Source of the DNA: Elymus sibiricus
Lineage: Eukaryota; Streptophyta; Magnoliopsida; Poales; Poaceae
Direction of reading: 5' to 3'
Assembly (NCBI GenBank): GCA_039707655.1
Contig: CM077665.1
Span: forward strand, 81,283,954 to 81,347,953
DNA: 64,000 nucleotides
Below the pieces are notes generated by a model that worked only from the letters and a program-made list of their open reading frames with translations, had not been told where the DNA came from and made no database searches. Positions within the stretch are counted from its first letter, which is position 1. Every line of letters begins with the position of its first letter. Shown piece by piece: positions 10,963 to 21,150 of the stretch. Both the position numbers and the translations under genes were made by a program.

Positions 10963-13161
10963 ATGATGGCGGCGGCAGCGCAGCCCGAGCAGCCGGACCT
11001 GGGCGGACTGGTGGACGCGCTCTGCGCGTCCGGCCGCTCCACCGAGGCGCACCACCGCGTCGCGCTCCTCCTCTCCTCCGCATCCGCGTCGCGCCGCCTC
11101 GACGCGGCCACCGCCAACGGCCTCCTCGCCCGCCTCCTCCGCGCGCGCACGCCCCTCCTCACGCTCCGCCTCGTCCAGGCCGCCCCGTTCGCGCCCTCCC
11201 TCCCCAACTACAACCGCCTCCTCGCCCTGCTCTCCTCCGCCGCCGCGCCCTGGCTCCTCCTCCTCGCGCACCGCCTCCTCCTCCGCATGCGCGTGCCTCC
11301 GAGCGTCGCCTCCTACGCCGCGCTGCTGGACGGCTACGCGTGCGCCGCGGACCCTCGCGCCGCCCAGAAGCTGCTCGACGAAATGCCCCGCTGGGGGCTC
11401 GCCCCCAGCTCCCTCGCGCGCACCTTCCTCGTCAAGGCCTTCCTCCGCAGCCGCGACGTCGGCGCGGCCATGGACCTCGTCGACAACCAACTCTGGCCCA
11501 GCATGGAGCCCTGCCATGATGAGGACCAGGGGCTCAAGAACGCGGCGTTCGCCAACCTTGTGCAGTGCCTGTGCGGCGAGGGGTTCTTCCACATTGTCTT
11601 CCGGGTCGCCGAGGAGATGCCGCAGCGGCGCTGCCTCGTCCCAGACGAGCTTGCCTATGCCCAGATGATTGACTCGCTCTGCCGGGCTGGACAGCACCAT
11701 GGCGCCTCCAGAATAGTGTACATCATGGGGAAGAGGGGCCTGTGCCCAAGCACCCTGTCCTACAACTGCATTGTTCACGGGCTATGCACCAGCCAGAAGC
11801 CCGGGGGACGCCTGAGGGCGTACCAGCTGGTGATGGAAGGTGTGCGTTCCGGGTACCGACCGAGAGAGGTAACATACAAGGTACTCGTCGAAGAACTCTG
11901 CCGGGAGAAAGAGCTTGCCAAGGCTAAGGATGTTCTGGAGCTGATGCTGCAGCCCCAATGCGGTCATGACAAGCCTGATGAGGAGACCAGAACTAGGTTA
12001 TACAATATGTTCCTTGGGGCACTGCGTGCAGTGGACAACCCAAGCGAGCAGCTCAGTGTGCTCGTGTCCATGCTGCAGGGGGAATGCAAGCCGGATGTGA
12101 TCACGATGAACACTATCGTCCATGGCTTCTGCAAAGTTGGGCGGACCCAGGAGGCTAGAAAGATTTTGGACGACATGATTAATGGGAAATTCTGTGCTCC
12201 TGATGTTGTCACCTTCACCACCCTCATTTCTGGATACCTGGATGTAGGTGAGCATGCAGAAGCCCTCCATGTGCTGCACATTTTGATGCCCAGGCGCCGG
12301 TGCGCCCCTAATGTCGTCACTTATAATTCTGTCCTCAAGGGATTGTTCTGCCTTGGGCTAGTTGACAGAGCAATGCAGGTCATTGACGAAATGAAATCAA
12401 GTAGCATCACTGCCGACTCTGTGAGTCACACTGTGGTGATCAAAGGGTTGTGCGACGCGGGACAACTTGAGAAAGCAAAGGTATTCTGGGACAATGTAGT
12501 CTGGCCATCAGGGATACATGATGGTTATGTGTACAGTGCAATCTTGAGAGGCCTCTGCAAACTGGGGAAACTGGAGCAGGCATGCGATTTCCTGTATGAG
12601 TTGGCAGACTCTGGGGTTTGTCCCAGTGTTGTCTGCTACAACATACTCATTGACACTGCCTGCAAGCAGGGATTGAAGAAGTTGGCCTATCAATTGGTGA
12701 AGGAGATGAGAAGGAATGGCCTTTCACCGGACGCTGTGACTTGGAGGATTCTTGAGAAATTGCACCTTTATGGCAATGAAGAACAAGAGGAGGAGCACCA
12801 GGTCCCCACTTTTCATGTCGATCAAATTTCTGCAGATGACAGAGTAGAGCCTCCCGTCTCGACAAAAAATGAGATACCTTTGTTGTCATCGTCATCATCG
12901 TCAGAACATTTGGATGAAGTATACAAGAATAACAACGAAGCTAAGGTTGAAGAAGCTGGAAGGTCACCAGAAATGACTGAGAACCCATCAGGTCTTACTG
13001 AGCCTGCAAAAGAGCAGAACTATCTGATAGAAAATTCAGTGGTTGGACCAACAATGGACAAGGATCATACAATCAGTGATGATGGCTTCAACAAGCAGGA
13101 TGAGAAACCTCTAAGAGCACCACTTTCTGGAGTAGCCAGAAGGGTTTTTGGCTTGCTCTAG
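10963..13161 (+). CDS. P-class pentatricopeptide repeat (PPR) protein, 732 aa
   Basis: This is an RNA-binding helical-repeat protein. Members of this family act in plastids or mitochondria on RNA stability, splicing or translation. The gene is intronless, as is usual for P-class PPRs. About 14 repeats of 33-37 residues run from roughly residue 75 to 600, for example VVTYNSVLKGLFCLGL and VVTFTTLISGYLDVGE; there are no E, DYW or SMR domains. The last ~130 residues are Ser/Glu-rich without repeats. Two ATGs sit in tandem (10963, 10966); the second has the better context. I see no clear transit peptide, so the organelle is uncertain. The 5' third is very GC-rich at third codon positions, a normal grass gene gradient. 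The target RNA cannot be read from sequence. Confidence 0.93.
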   Translation: MMAAAAQPEQPDLGGLVDALCASGRSTEAHHRVALLLSSASASRRLDAATANGLLARLLRARTPLLTLRLVQAAPFAPSLPNYNRLLALLSSAAAPWLLLLAHRLLLRMRVPPSVASYAALLDGYACAADPRAAQKLLDEMPRWGLAPSSLARTFLVKAFLRSRDVGAAMDLVDNQLWPSMEPCHDEDQGLKNAAFANLVQCLCGEGFFHIVFRVAEEMPQRRCLVPDELAYAQMIDSLCRAGQHHGASRIVYIMGKRGLCPSTLSYNCIVHGLCTSQKPGGRLRAYQLVMEGVRSGYRPREVTYKVLVEELCREKELAKAKDVLELMLQPQCGHDKPDEETRTRLYNMFLGALRAVDNPSEQLSVLVSMLQGECKPDVITMNTIVHGFCKVGRTQEARKILDDMINGKFCAPDVVTFTTLISGYLDVGEHAEALHVLHILMPRRRCAPNVVTYNSVLKGLFCLGLVDRAMQVIDEMKSSSITADSVSHTVVIKGLCDAGQLEKAKVFWDNVVWPSGIHDGYVYSAILRGLCKLGKLEQACDFLYELADSGVCPSVVCYNILIDTACKQGLKKLAYQLVKEMRRNGLSPDAVTWRILEKLHLYGNEEQEEEHQVPTFHVDQISADDRVEPPVSTKNEIPLLSSSSSSEHLDEVYKNNNEAKVEEAGRSPEMTENPSGLTEPAKEQNYLIENSVVGPTMDKDHTISDDGFNKQDEKPLRAPLSGVARRVFGLL

Positions 13162-14260
13162 AACAAGAACTAGTGTTGCTGGTTAGAAGGGGCACATACT
13201 TTTCAAAAAAAGAAGGGGGCACATATTAGAACATTGTGCAATGAAGGCTTTATTGTTATTTTGGACCTGTCAATGAAGGCCGAGTTGTCTTAGTGACAAC
13301 GGCAAAGCTGGTAACCTGTCCACCTATTGGAGAATAAGGCTTGAGCTTAACTGACACGACTGATTTTTGGCTGCAGTTAACATAAGCTTGTCGATAACCA
13401 ATCTGACATGTTTTATAAGTGCATCTCTACTCAGTACTCACCCAACAACTAACTCCATAATTTTGCAGAAACCGATGGAGAGTAAAGAACACTGCATGTA
13501 GTGTCTTCAGGTTGCTTCAGTTTTGCAATTGCTCGCCACTGTCAGGTCTTGTTGTGTTTGTGATGCATATAAAGATACTTGGGAGGATGCTCTACTTTAT
13601 TCTACAATGTCTAAGTGCACCTGGGCTTTTTTGGATGAAGATCTCATGGAGATGCTTGCAAGCCTGTGAATCACTGATCCAAGACATTGGGGTTTCTGTA
13701 TATGTAACAGCATGTCACAAGGTGAGACGGCCAAGGTACTTATCACTTCATGGGCGGTATTGTTGGCGCGTTGCAAGGTATGAGACGTTTTGACTGCTAG
13801 CCTGGAGTTCATCTGTGAAGAGCAGTTTGCTTCTGTTGATGGCGGAGCTCTAAAACACGGGATTAGGGGATGGATCTTGCTGGGTCCATGGGAGGTGATA
13901 CTGAACGCTGACACTGCTCTTCTCTGAGGCGATTCCATGGCAGCAGACACAGCTATCTGCCGCGACCAAAAGAGCCTGATATAATGGAAACTATGGTGAG
14001 CGCCGATGTTTTGATTGTATTAGAGTGGCTTCAGATTGCTAATTCCATCAACAACTTTGTAGGAAACGAACAGGTGCTCTTACATGATGTTGATCCAAGA
14101 CATGAAGAACCGTGCACAGGTTGGACACGGTAGGTAGGGATACAGAGGGTAGCAGCTCACAGCTTAGCATTGCTCGCTTGTACTCTGGGTATTGATGGCC
14201 AATATATGGAAGGTAATAAGCTGCGGTTTAATGCTGGATGATGTAACTTTTTAGTAAGTA
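13162..14260 (+). other. 3' UTR and downstream DNA of the PPR gene
   Basis: No additional gene is supported. Parts look transcribed-like: a possible intron acceptor (TTTTGCAG, about 13462) and a moderate GC content. The short ORFs here show no recognisable domain. It probably holds a long, possibly spliced 3' UTR and then the F-box gene promoter. Confidence 0.4.
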
Positions 14261-14350
14261 TTAAAAATGGAAAATATATATAGGCACCGAATTGCTCCAG
14301 GCCCGTGGACGGTTTAGCCGCCGCCACGCATCATCCAGCATCAATTGGAA

Positions 14351-15873
14351 ATGAGGACGCAGATCTGGGGGGCAGGTCGCATGAGCAAGCGAAACCATCG
14401 TAACCTTGCTGGTTCCTTGCGATGTTGTGGCGGAGATCATCATTTGCGTAAACGCGGCCACGACGAGGAATGGTCAGTTCAAAATTCCCCGTCCTCTATC
14501 CTAGTTTCTCCTGTTTTTCTATTTCTGATGATTATCCTTGTGCCGGCAGGCGAGATTGGCCGAACCTGCCGACGGTGCTCCTTGACGATATCGCCGGTCG
14601 GCTTCTCCTCTACGACGTAGCCGAGTACATCCGCCTCCGTGCTGCGTGCAAGGAGTGGAGGAACTGCACCGATGATCCGCGCGTGGGAGGCGGCCTGGAC
14701 TGCCGCTTCCGCCCCCACCGCTGGATCATGCTGTCCAACCGCACTGAGGGTGACGGCCGTCGCTTTCTCAACCTCTCCACCGGTGCCAGCGCATGTGTCG
14801 ATCTCCCGGAGCTCTCACGCCACCACCTTGAGACCAGCACCGAGGGCCTCCTGCTCCTGCGCGGCAAGGCAAGCCACGCTGTGCGCCTCTTCAACCCGCT
14901 CACCAGGGCCTTCACCAACCTCCCACCCATCACCCCGGACCTCGGCAGAGCGTACATTGTCTGGACGGGGCTGTTGGAGTCATCGGAGCGCCTCATCTAC
15001 GCCGGCATCTCTGAAGAAACCTCCCCAGCGTCGGTCGTGCTCCTGATGATTGATCGTGGGCGTGCCATAGTCTACGCCAAGCCTGGCGACCAGCGGTGGT
15101 CTGTGATTGAGCATGACGAGATCGGGAAACCCAATCGCTACGCATCATATCGGTTATCATCGGCGTCAACCCTGCAGGGGCGCTTCTACTTTGCGACTCT
15201 TGAGGGGAATATAATGCATGTGAGGCTCTGTCCTGAGCCTCGGTTGGTGCCCATAGTCATGAACCAGCCCAAAACCAGGGGTGACGTGTCCTCCTACCTT
15301 GTCCCTCCTGACGACCACCGCTGCGGCGTCATGCTCATGGTGCGCTACTACCTCGACCTTGATCACCTCAGCGCTGACGAGCGGAGAATCATGACGCGCA
15401 GGAGGAAGCGCATGGATGTGATCAGGGTGGAGAACAGGTTGAAAGAGTGCCGGTGGAACCTGATCCAGGTGTTCGAGGTGAATGTGGCCGGAAAAAGGCT
15501 CGTCCCGGTGGAGGACATTGGCCACCACCGCGCAGTGTTTGTTGGGGAGGCGGCATGCTTCTCCCTCTCTGCCAGGACGTTTCCATGCGTGGCTTGGAAC
15601 GCGGTGCACCTGGGGGCGACTGGTGCCCGCTACCCTCCCGTCGGCGTGCGGTATCTGGCGGACAAGAGTGCGGATCCACCGTTTGAGTTCACCACTGACG
15701 GGCCAGCTTCTCTAGATGAACCACTGAAATGGTACCACCGACATAACAGACCAGAGCTGAATATTTTTCTTGACACTGGACCAGAGCTGAATCTGGTGCC
15801 TCTTGCTCGCCCCTGTACCCTGCAAGAGTACCTCGTCTGTTGCGCAGGCCTCCCTGGTGGCCTCAAGGACTAA
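14351..15873 (+). CDS. F-box protein with DUF295-like C-terminal region (two exons)
   Basis: This is a putative substrate-recognition subunit of an SCF ubiquitin ligase. Exon 1 is 14351-14472 and exon 2 is 14550-15873, with a 77-bp intron (GT at 14473, AG at 14548-14549). Splicing joins ...GHDEEW to RDWPNLPTVLLDD in frame, whereas reading through the intron gives an atypical hydrophobic leader. The F-box is DWPNLPTVLLDDIAGRLLL to ACKEWR. The C-terminal ~350 residues have the beta-propeller-like layout of plant DUF295/KIB F-box proteins (LFNPLTRAFTNLPP; FVGEAACFSLSARTFP). An alternative start at 14381 (MSKRNHRN) is possible. This family is large and duplicates quickly in grasses; no specific substrate can be inferred. 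Confidence 0.85.
14473..14549 (+). other. Predicted intron of the F-box gene
   Basis: The donor is TG|GTCAGT and the acceptor is TGCCGGCAG|GCGAG. The intron is 77 bp and T-rich, unlike the GC-rich exons. Splicing restores a codon for Trp (TG+G) and keeps the F-box frame. Confidence 0.75.
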
Positions 15874-16740
15874 TAAATCCTGAGCAAGTTAGGTATGTCG
15901 TCTGTCCGTTCTTGGATTGTGTCTTCTTGAGAAGTTTAAACATCAATGCTATAGCTCCCCGGTTCATTTCTCCCTTGTGTTGCCCCAAAAAACTATGAAA
16001 GATGGGCAATGAAGTCTAGAATTATGCAATAGCAGTTGTTACCTCTAAAGTTCAAGCTGATGTATTCTTCAAATACTTGCCTCGGTTAATTTCTCACTTG
16101 TGTTGCTCCAGGAAATTCTGAAAAATGAGAATACAATCCAGTGTAGGATTATGCAAGACCGCTTTTTTTTTCCTCCAAATTTTAAATGATGTGTTATTTG
16201 AAATACTACATGGTTCTGAGGATATATAGAAATTGCATAAGAACCTATGGTGCTAATCCATACAGCAGGAACCAAAACCTACACTAGGATATAACTTTTA
16301 GCTTTTGTGTGAACTCCATGCCCATCTTTGTCTGTAAGCACCAATTGTGCAATGACTGAAGAGCGATACGCGTGCAATCTTTTTAGCTAAAAAATGTTGA
16401 ATGAGGCATGAACATGTAGGAACATAGAAAACTTAAGAAACCTAACACCAATACACACAGGAACAGAAATGGATAAAAATCAAGCAGGAATTTGGCAACC
16501 ACAAAACCATGCAGAGCTTCCAACCATCAGTCTGATTCGGTCACTAATAGATGGAAACCCCACAAAGAAGAAACAGCCCAGGAGAAAAGGAGTGCAAATC
16601 CACAAACCTAAGGTAGCATGGAAAAGCACATTTTAAATCACATATATCTGATGGAAGTGCAAAGGATCTGATGGAAGTGATAGTGATAATGTAGATACTT
16701 ATGAAGATTTCTATGACAGTCAGGGACAATGAAATACACA
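15874..16740. other. F-box 3' flank with a ~122-bp tandem duplication
   Basis: Sequence around 15955-16070 (GGTTCATTTCTCCCTTGTGTTG ... ATTATGCAA) recurs at about 16080-16195 with many substitutions. Nothing coding is supported. Confidence 0.55.
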
Positions 16741-18110
16741 GAAGGTGATGATGATATATATGCTACCAATGCAGATGAGGATGTTGAAGATGTTCTACAG
16801 CAAGGGCAAGAAACTGGAAGAAGAGGATGCAAAGAACCCTATAGAAGATCAACTTGATCTACCATCTCAGATGAAGAGAAAGAGAAAGAAATGAAGTTCA
16901 GATTCAAATCTTTCCCAGAGGCTGACATGGCCGCACCTCATTTCAAATCAGACATGGTATTCTCCACGTTTAAGAAGCTGGGAGATGCCATTGATGAATA
17001 CTCCCTCCGTAAAGAAATATAATAGTGTTTAGATCATTACTTTAGTAATGTAAACGCTCTTATATTTATTTACAGAGGGAGTACTATATAGTATTAGAAG
17101 TAGGGTAGCCATAAAGAAGAGCAGGACCTCGAGGTCAAGGGTGGAGGTGCACCTTGCTCATGCTCATGGATACCTTTGGTATTTTTATGCAATTTAAGTG
17201 GTTCAAGAAGCTTGCTTGTGGAGAGATATGTTGCTCAATATACTTGTGTCAAACAATGACATATCAAGGCTATGAAAGCTCCTTATCTTGCTAAGAACTA
17301 CGTTGAATCATTTAGAGATGATGAGAAAGATGGCCATAAGCTCATTTTCAAAGACTCCGAAAGAGTACACCCCCTGCGGCTCCCTCGTTTTCTTGTTTTT
17401 CCTTCCGGCCTCTAGGCCTTTTTTTCTCCTTTTCATCTAATATAATACAGGCACTCTGCTAATCTGCTGGTGTAACTGTTTCTCCCTCTGAAATTCATCG
17501 ACAGTACCACTGTCTTTACCTTAAAAAAAGGTATAATGTGAAGCCTAATTGGATCAAGCTAATGAAGGCTGAGAGGGAGCTCTGAAGCTTGTCTATGGAG
17601 ATGAGCTGAAGCAATATCGTGTGCTTTTGGACTATGGCAGGGACTCCCAGGGAGCTAAGACACACCAATCATGCAATAGCTTGTATCTAAACCTAAACGG
17701 TGGTGCCTTGAGTACATTGTACTTTCTAGATGCTTGAAGGATGTAAACCTATCATTTACTTTCATGGATGTCACAGTGAGAATAACAAGGGACAGGTCTT
17801 AACTGCATCCAAATGATTGTATGCAGTTTGCTATGGCAGTGGTTGAAGTGCGGCGCAAGTGTAGCTGGAATTGGTTCTTCAACACCTTGAACCAAGACAT
17901 TCGGATAAACAACACGGCTTACAAGGGGAGTGTTCTAAAGAATTGTTTGCTGGCTTGTGCGAGGACTGGTTGCATACCACAATTTCAAAGAGAAATATAC
18001 TTGATGGCTTAGTACAAAGGGCAAAGAGGTTGTGTGAGAGGTTCAAGGAGGTCATGTTTCTCCAAATCCGGCCAGGTATCTCCCCTTGTATTTGATTGTA
18101 AAAGGGATTT
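16740..18110 (+). pseudogene. Degenerate MULE (Mutator-like) transposase
   Basis: This is a remnant of a MuDR-type transposase. Translated pieces in shifting frames match the order expected for plant MULEs: an N-terminal F.TFKKLGDAIDEYSL segment (about 16935-17005); a LVYGDELKQYRVLLDYG segment (about 17588-17636); a CLKDVN...FMDV segment corresponding to the LKGC/DGCHL catalytic region (about 17730-17775); MQFAMAVVEVRRKCSWNWF (17821 onward); and LKNCLLACARTGCIPQFQRE (about 17933). The usual catalytic motif is eroded and stops are frequent. A Stowaway MITE sits at 17001-17081, and about 17345-17525 looks like unrelated inserted DNA. Confidence 0.6.
17001..17081. mobile_element. Stowaway MITE, 81 bp, intact
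   Basis: The ends are perfect inverted repeats (CTCCCTCCGTAAA at the left, its near-complement at the right, ending ACAGAGGGAG). It is flanked by TA on both sides (16999-17000 and 17082-17083), the Stowaway/mariner target site. The whole element is close to one long palindrome, as expected for the Thalos/Athos type. Confidence 0.92.
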
Positions 18111-18121
18111 AGATATTGTAG

Positions 18122-18542
18122 TTTTTTTTAGAGAAAAGGCGTAAAGCCCGACTTCGAATTAATGAAGCCATCAACCGGCTAGGATACAAGGTGCAGATTA
18201 TTACAATGGTTGAGCATGGAAACAACACAAAAAGAAAATTACAGACAAAGATCACCTAATGTCGAAGCTATAGAAGCCGGCCAAAGAGCGAAATTGCTAA
18301 CACTAGGGAAAAACAACCATGCCGTCGGAGAGCACCACACCGACCAAAACAACGGGGACAGGGTAGTCCGCGGATCACAGACGAATAGCGAAGAGGAGGA
18401 TCAAGCCTTGTAGGATGGAACCATTGGCTCTGCCACAACCCAGTCGTGCCATTGCCGGAGGGGAGACCACTATCTCCTCTACATCCAGCACAGGGATGCC
18501 GCTCAGCGGCCGGCAAGCACGAACGCAGCAGGGATGCCGCTC
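18122..18542 (-). mobile_element. Retroposon (421 bp) with 12-bp target duplication
   Basis: The duplication TAGATATTGTAG flanks it at 18110-18121 and 18543-18554. An A-tail (as a T-run) lies at the left end, so the insert is on the minus strand. The content looks like a LINE 3' region or a retroposed 3' UTR. An inverted copy of the surrounding DNA at 30.2 kb has only one version of the target, which confirms the insertion. Confidence 0.7.
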
Positions 18543-18570
18543 TAGATATTGTAGTTCCGGTAGATATCTA

Positions 18571-19145
18571 CAAAAATGCTGCATCTTTTTTTAATTACGA
18601 TGGTAGTAGTTCTGCCTTTTGATATTAGAAGGGGGAAAAGGAACCAAAGTTCCAAGATGTCGTGCAGATCAGCAAAGAACCCACACACTCAAAGAAAACT
18701 CAAAAACTATAAAAAGAAACTTAAGTAAAGGCCTCCTTGAACATGCATATCTCATTCCTAGCCATAGCAGCAACAACTTCAGGAGAGCATCTTTTACCCT
18801 CAAAAGTGTGCATGTTCCTTTCTTTCCAAAGGTTCCATGCCACATAGACCGCCGAAGTGATCTGAGTATGAAGGGCCTCGTTCTTGCGCAAGTCCCAAAT
18901 CCTTCTCCACCAACCCTTGATAGTAGATATTGCGCTAATAGTGGCAGCTTCAGAATCGCTCTGTTGGAAGGAGCACCATACCTCTCGAGTTGTTAAGTAA
19001 CTTCCCTTAACTAATGCCCCCCCCCACCACCACCCCTGAATTCAATGGGGGTGAGGCCCCTCCCCTGATTTCCTCTAACCAAAGCGAGCCATCTAATCAA
19101 CTACGTTAATTACGTAGGAATCATCATGTAGGTGTAGCATTACTC
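18571..19145 (-). mobile_element. 5'-truncated LINE fragment with 9-bp target duplication
   Basis: AGATATCTA flanks it at 18562-18570 and 19146-19154, and the uninterrupted inverted copy at about 30.2 kb has a single target. On the minus strand, 18999 to 18721 is an open frame (IKGWWRRIWDLRKN ... VAWNLWKERNMHTF ... stop). This matches the C-terminal tail after the reverse transcriptase of plant L1-type LINEs. The left end contains a short A-rich tail. Confidence 0.7.
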
Positions 19146-19154
19146 AGATATCTA

Positions 19155-19578
19155 AATGCACTCGGCAGCCTCCATGGATGGAGCCAACAAACAATAAAGT
19201 GGTTAAATATAATTTTAACCATTTTTATATGGAAGTTTCAAGGGTATGTATAGAATTTCCTTGATCTTGGGGGTGGGAGGGGGACATTGGTCCCCCTAGC
19301 TCTGTCAGGCCCTTCCCAGTGCTACACGGTGTACAGGTGCTAAGGATGCCACATAGGCAAAAAAGTGATATGGCAAAGCAATTAAAGAAGAAAGAGAACA
19401 TTATGGTGACCCTAGGAGGAAACAGTGCTAAGCACGCGAACCTATGTAAAATGGCTACCAACCAATAGATGAAGGAGTTTAATTGTTAAACAATTCAATG
19501 AGGGAAGCTTAGCAACAAAAAGTAAGCACCTATGCATTGGGGAGATTAGTTGCTAAGTATTTTAATGCACTTAGCATC
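19155..19578. other. Non-coding flank left of the LTR retrotransposon
   Basis: It holds the end of the inverted-repeat arm and unassigned AT-rich DNA. GCATC at 19574-19578 is the left target duplication of the retrotransposon. No gene is supported. Confidence 0.6.
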
Positions 19579-19936
19579 TGAAAGCACATTTGCTCCCTTG
19601 GTGGTTTTGGTAATTAATAACAACATATAAGTCATTGAACTAATGTTTCCACTAAGTATATTTCAGGAAATGTTCAATGATAGGATTGGCAAAAGGATTG
19701 TGGAGATTGTGGAATACCCCAAGATGCAAGGAAATAGGTTGGCAAAGCTTCAAGGAAGAGGACTCTACATTTTACATTTGTGAGAAATCACTTTGAGTCC
19801 ATAGGAAAGCCAATACTATTAAAAGGGGGTAAGGTTTTGTTGGTGAACAAAATGCTCATACGTGCACAAGTGATAGTCACCAAAAACACCCACAAGCTCT
19901 CCCACCAAAGTCTGTCCAAAGCCATATACTCAAAAT

Positions 19937-20247
19937 CGGTGCAACCAACAATTCCATCCCGGTGCCACCGATTCTCAACCTCAGACAGACTTAGCCAAAC
20001 CCTAGCCACTTCGGTGCAACCGATTCCATTCCGGTGCCACCGAGTTTAGGTTGCCAACTTTCTGTTACGCAAATTCACAATATCGGTACCACCGAGATTG
20101 TTGGATCGGCGTCACCGAGATTGTCAATCTGGCCGTTGGTCACCTTATCGGTGCAACCGAGTTTCCTATATCGGTCTCACCGAGATTCAAAAGTTGCCAC
20201 CTTTTGGTCACTTCGGTACCACCGAGATTTACACATCGGTGTCACCG
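19937..20247 (+). promoter_or_regulatory. Paired palindrome array in 5' LTR (10 sites)
   Basis: Sites of form CGGTNNNACCG start at 19937, 19960, 20012, 20032, 20084, 20107, 20149, 20172, 20214 and 20237. The first is imperfect (ACCA) and that at 20107 is CGGC. Spacings are 23, 52, 20, 52, 23, 42, 23, 42 and 23 bp. The array ends about 44 bp before the LTR TATA box. Position and spacing are seen directly; a regulatory role is inference. Confidence 0.7.
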
Positions 20248-20290
20248 AGTTGGTCATTTTGTGTGTAACGGTTGGATTTTTGGGGATGCC

Positions 20291-20298
20291 TATATATA
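20291..20298 (+). promoter_or_regulatory. LTR TATA box
   Basis: TATATATA followed by CCCCTCCACC lies in the 5' LTR, downstream of the palindrome array. The same motif occurs at about 28307 in the 3' LTR. Confidence 0.65.
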
Positions 20299-21150
20299 CC
20301 CCTCCACCACCACCTACTCGAGAGAGAAGCACTCAGAACTATTCCATACTTGCCCCCATCCAGTTTTCTGAGAGAGAACCACCTATTCTTGTGTTGAGGT
20401 CAAGATCTTCCACTCCAACCATATGGATCTTGATTTCTAGCCTCCCCAAATTGCTTTCCACCAATCCCATCTCTTCCACCAAGCCAAATCTGTGAGAGAG
20501 TGATTGTGTGTTGAGGAGTCTATCATCTTGAAGCACAAGAGCAAGGAGTTCATCGACATTACCGAGCCTATTACCTTTTGGAGGGTGGTGCCTCCTAGAT
20601 TGGTTAGGTGTCGCTTGGGAGCCTCCTACTTCGTGTTGTGGAGTTGAACCAAGAAGTTTGTAAGGGCAAGGAGATCGCCTACTTCGTGAAGATCTACCCA
20701 TAGTGAGGCTAGTCCTTCGTGGACGGAAGCCGTTATGGAATAGTCAAGGTTGCTACTTCGTGGACCCTTATGGGTGGAGCCCTCCGTGGACTCTCGCGAC
20801 CGTTACCCTCCGTGGGTTGAAGACTCCATAAACGTGGATGTACGATAACACCACCTATCGGAACTACGGGAAAAATTCATCGTGTCTACAATTGCGTTTG
20901 ATCTTCCTACCCTATCCTTTACTACTCATGCTTGTTGTTACTTTCCGCTGCTATACTCTTAGACATGCATGTGTAGGGTGTACTTGACTTGCCATGAAAT
21001 GCTAAAACTGCCAACTCTAAAATTTGGGAAAAGGCAATACTTTTATTTGGTCAAGTAGTCTAATCACCCCCCCTCTAGACATACTTTCGGTCCTACAAGT
21101 GGTATCAGAGCTTTGGTCTCCATTGCATTGGTCTCACAACCTAGGAGAGT

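Larger units (their letters stand above)
17995..19308 (+). repeat. Left arm of a long-range inverted repeat (partner 30058-30362)
   Basis: After removing the two retroposons, roughly 310 bp match the reverse complement of 30058-30362. The match starts in the MULE remnant (CTTGATGGCTTA) and ends at a transposon-end-like CCCTAGCTCTGTCA near 19295-19308. Identity is high but not perfect. Confidence 0.75.
19579..21097 (+). repeat. 5' LTR (1519 bp)
   Basis: It starts TGAAAGCACATTTGC and ends TTTCGGTCCTACA. It contains ten palindromic sites in five pairs (19937-20247), then a TATATATA at 20291-20298, about 44 bp after the last site. The downstream part would be R/U5. Confidence 0.93.

Noticed and set aside
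10900..11778. Large minus-strand ORF antisense to the PPR gene
   Set aside because: It is a shadow ORF caused by the GC-rich third positions of the PPR coding strand; the product is low-complexity.
20034..20701. ORFs within the LTRs of the 19.6-29.1 kb element (also at 28067-28717)
   Set aside because: They are repeated in both LTRs, run through the palindrome array and TATA box, and are arginine/proline strings from the repeat.
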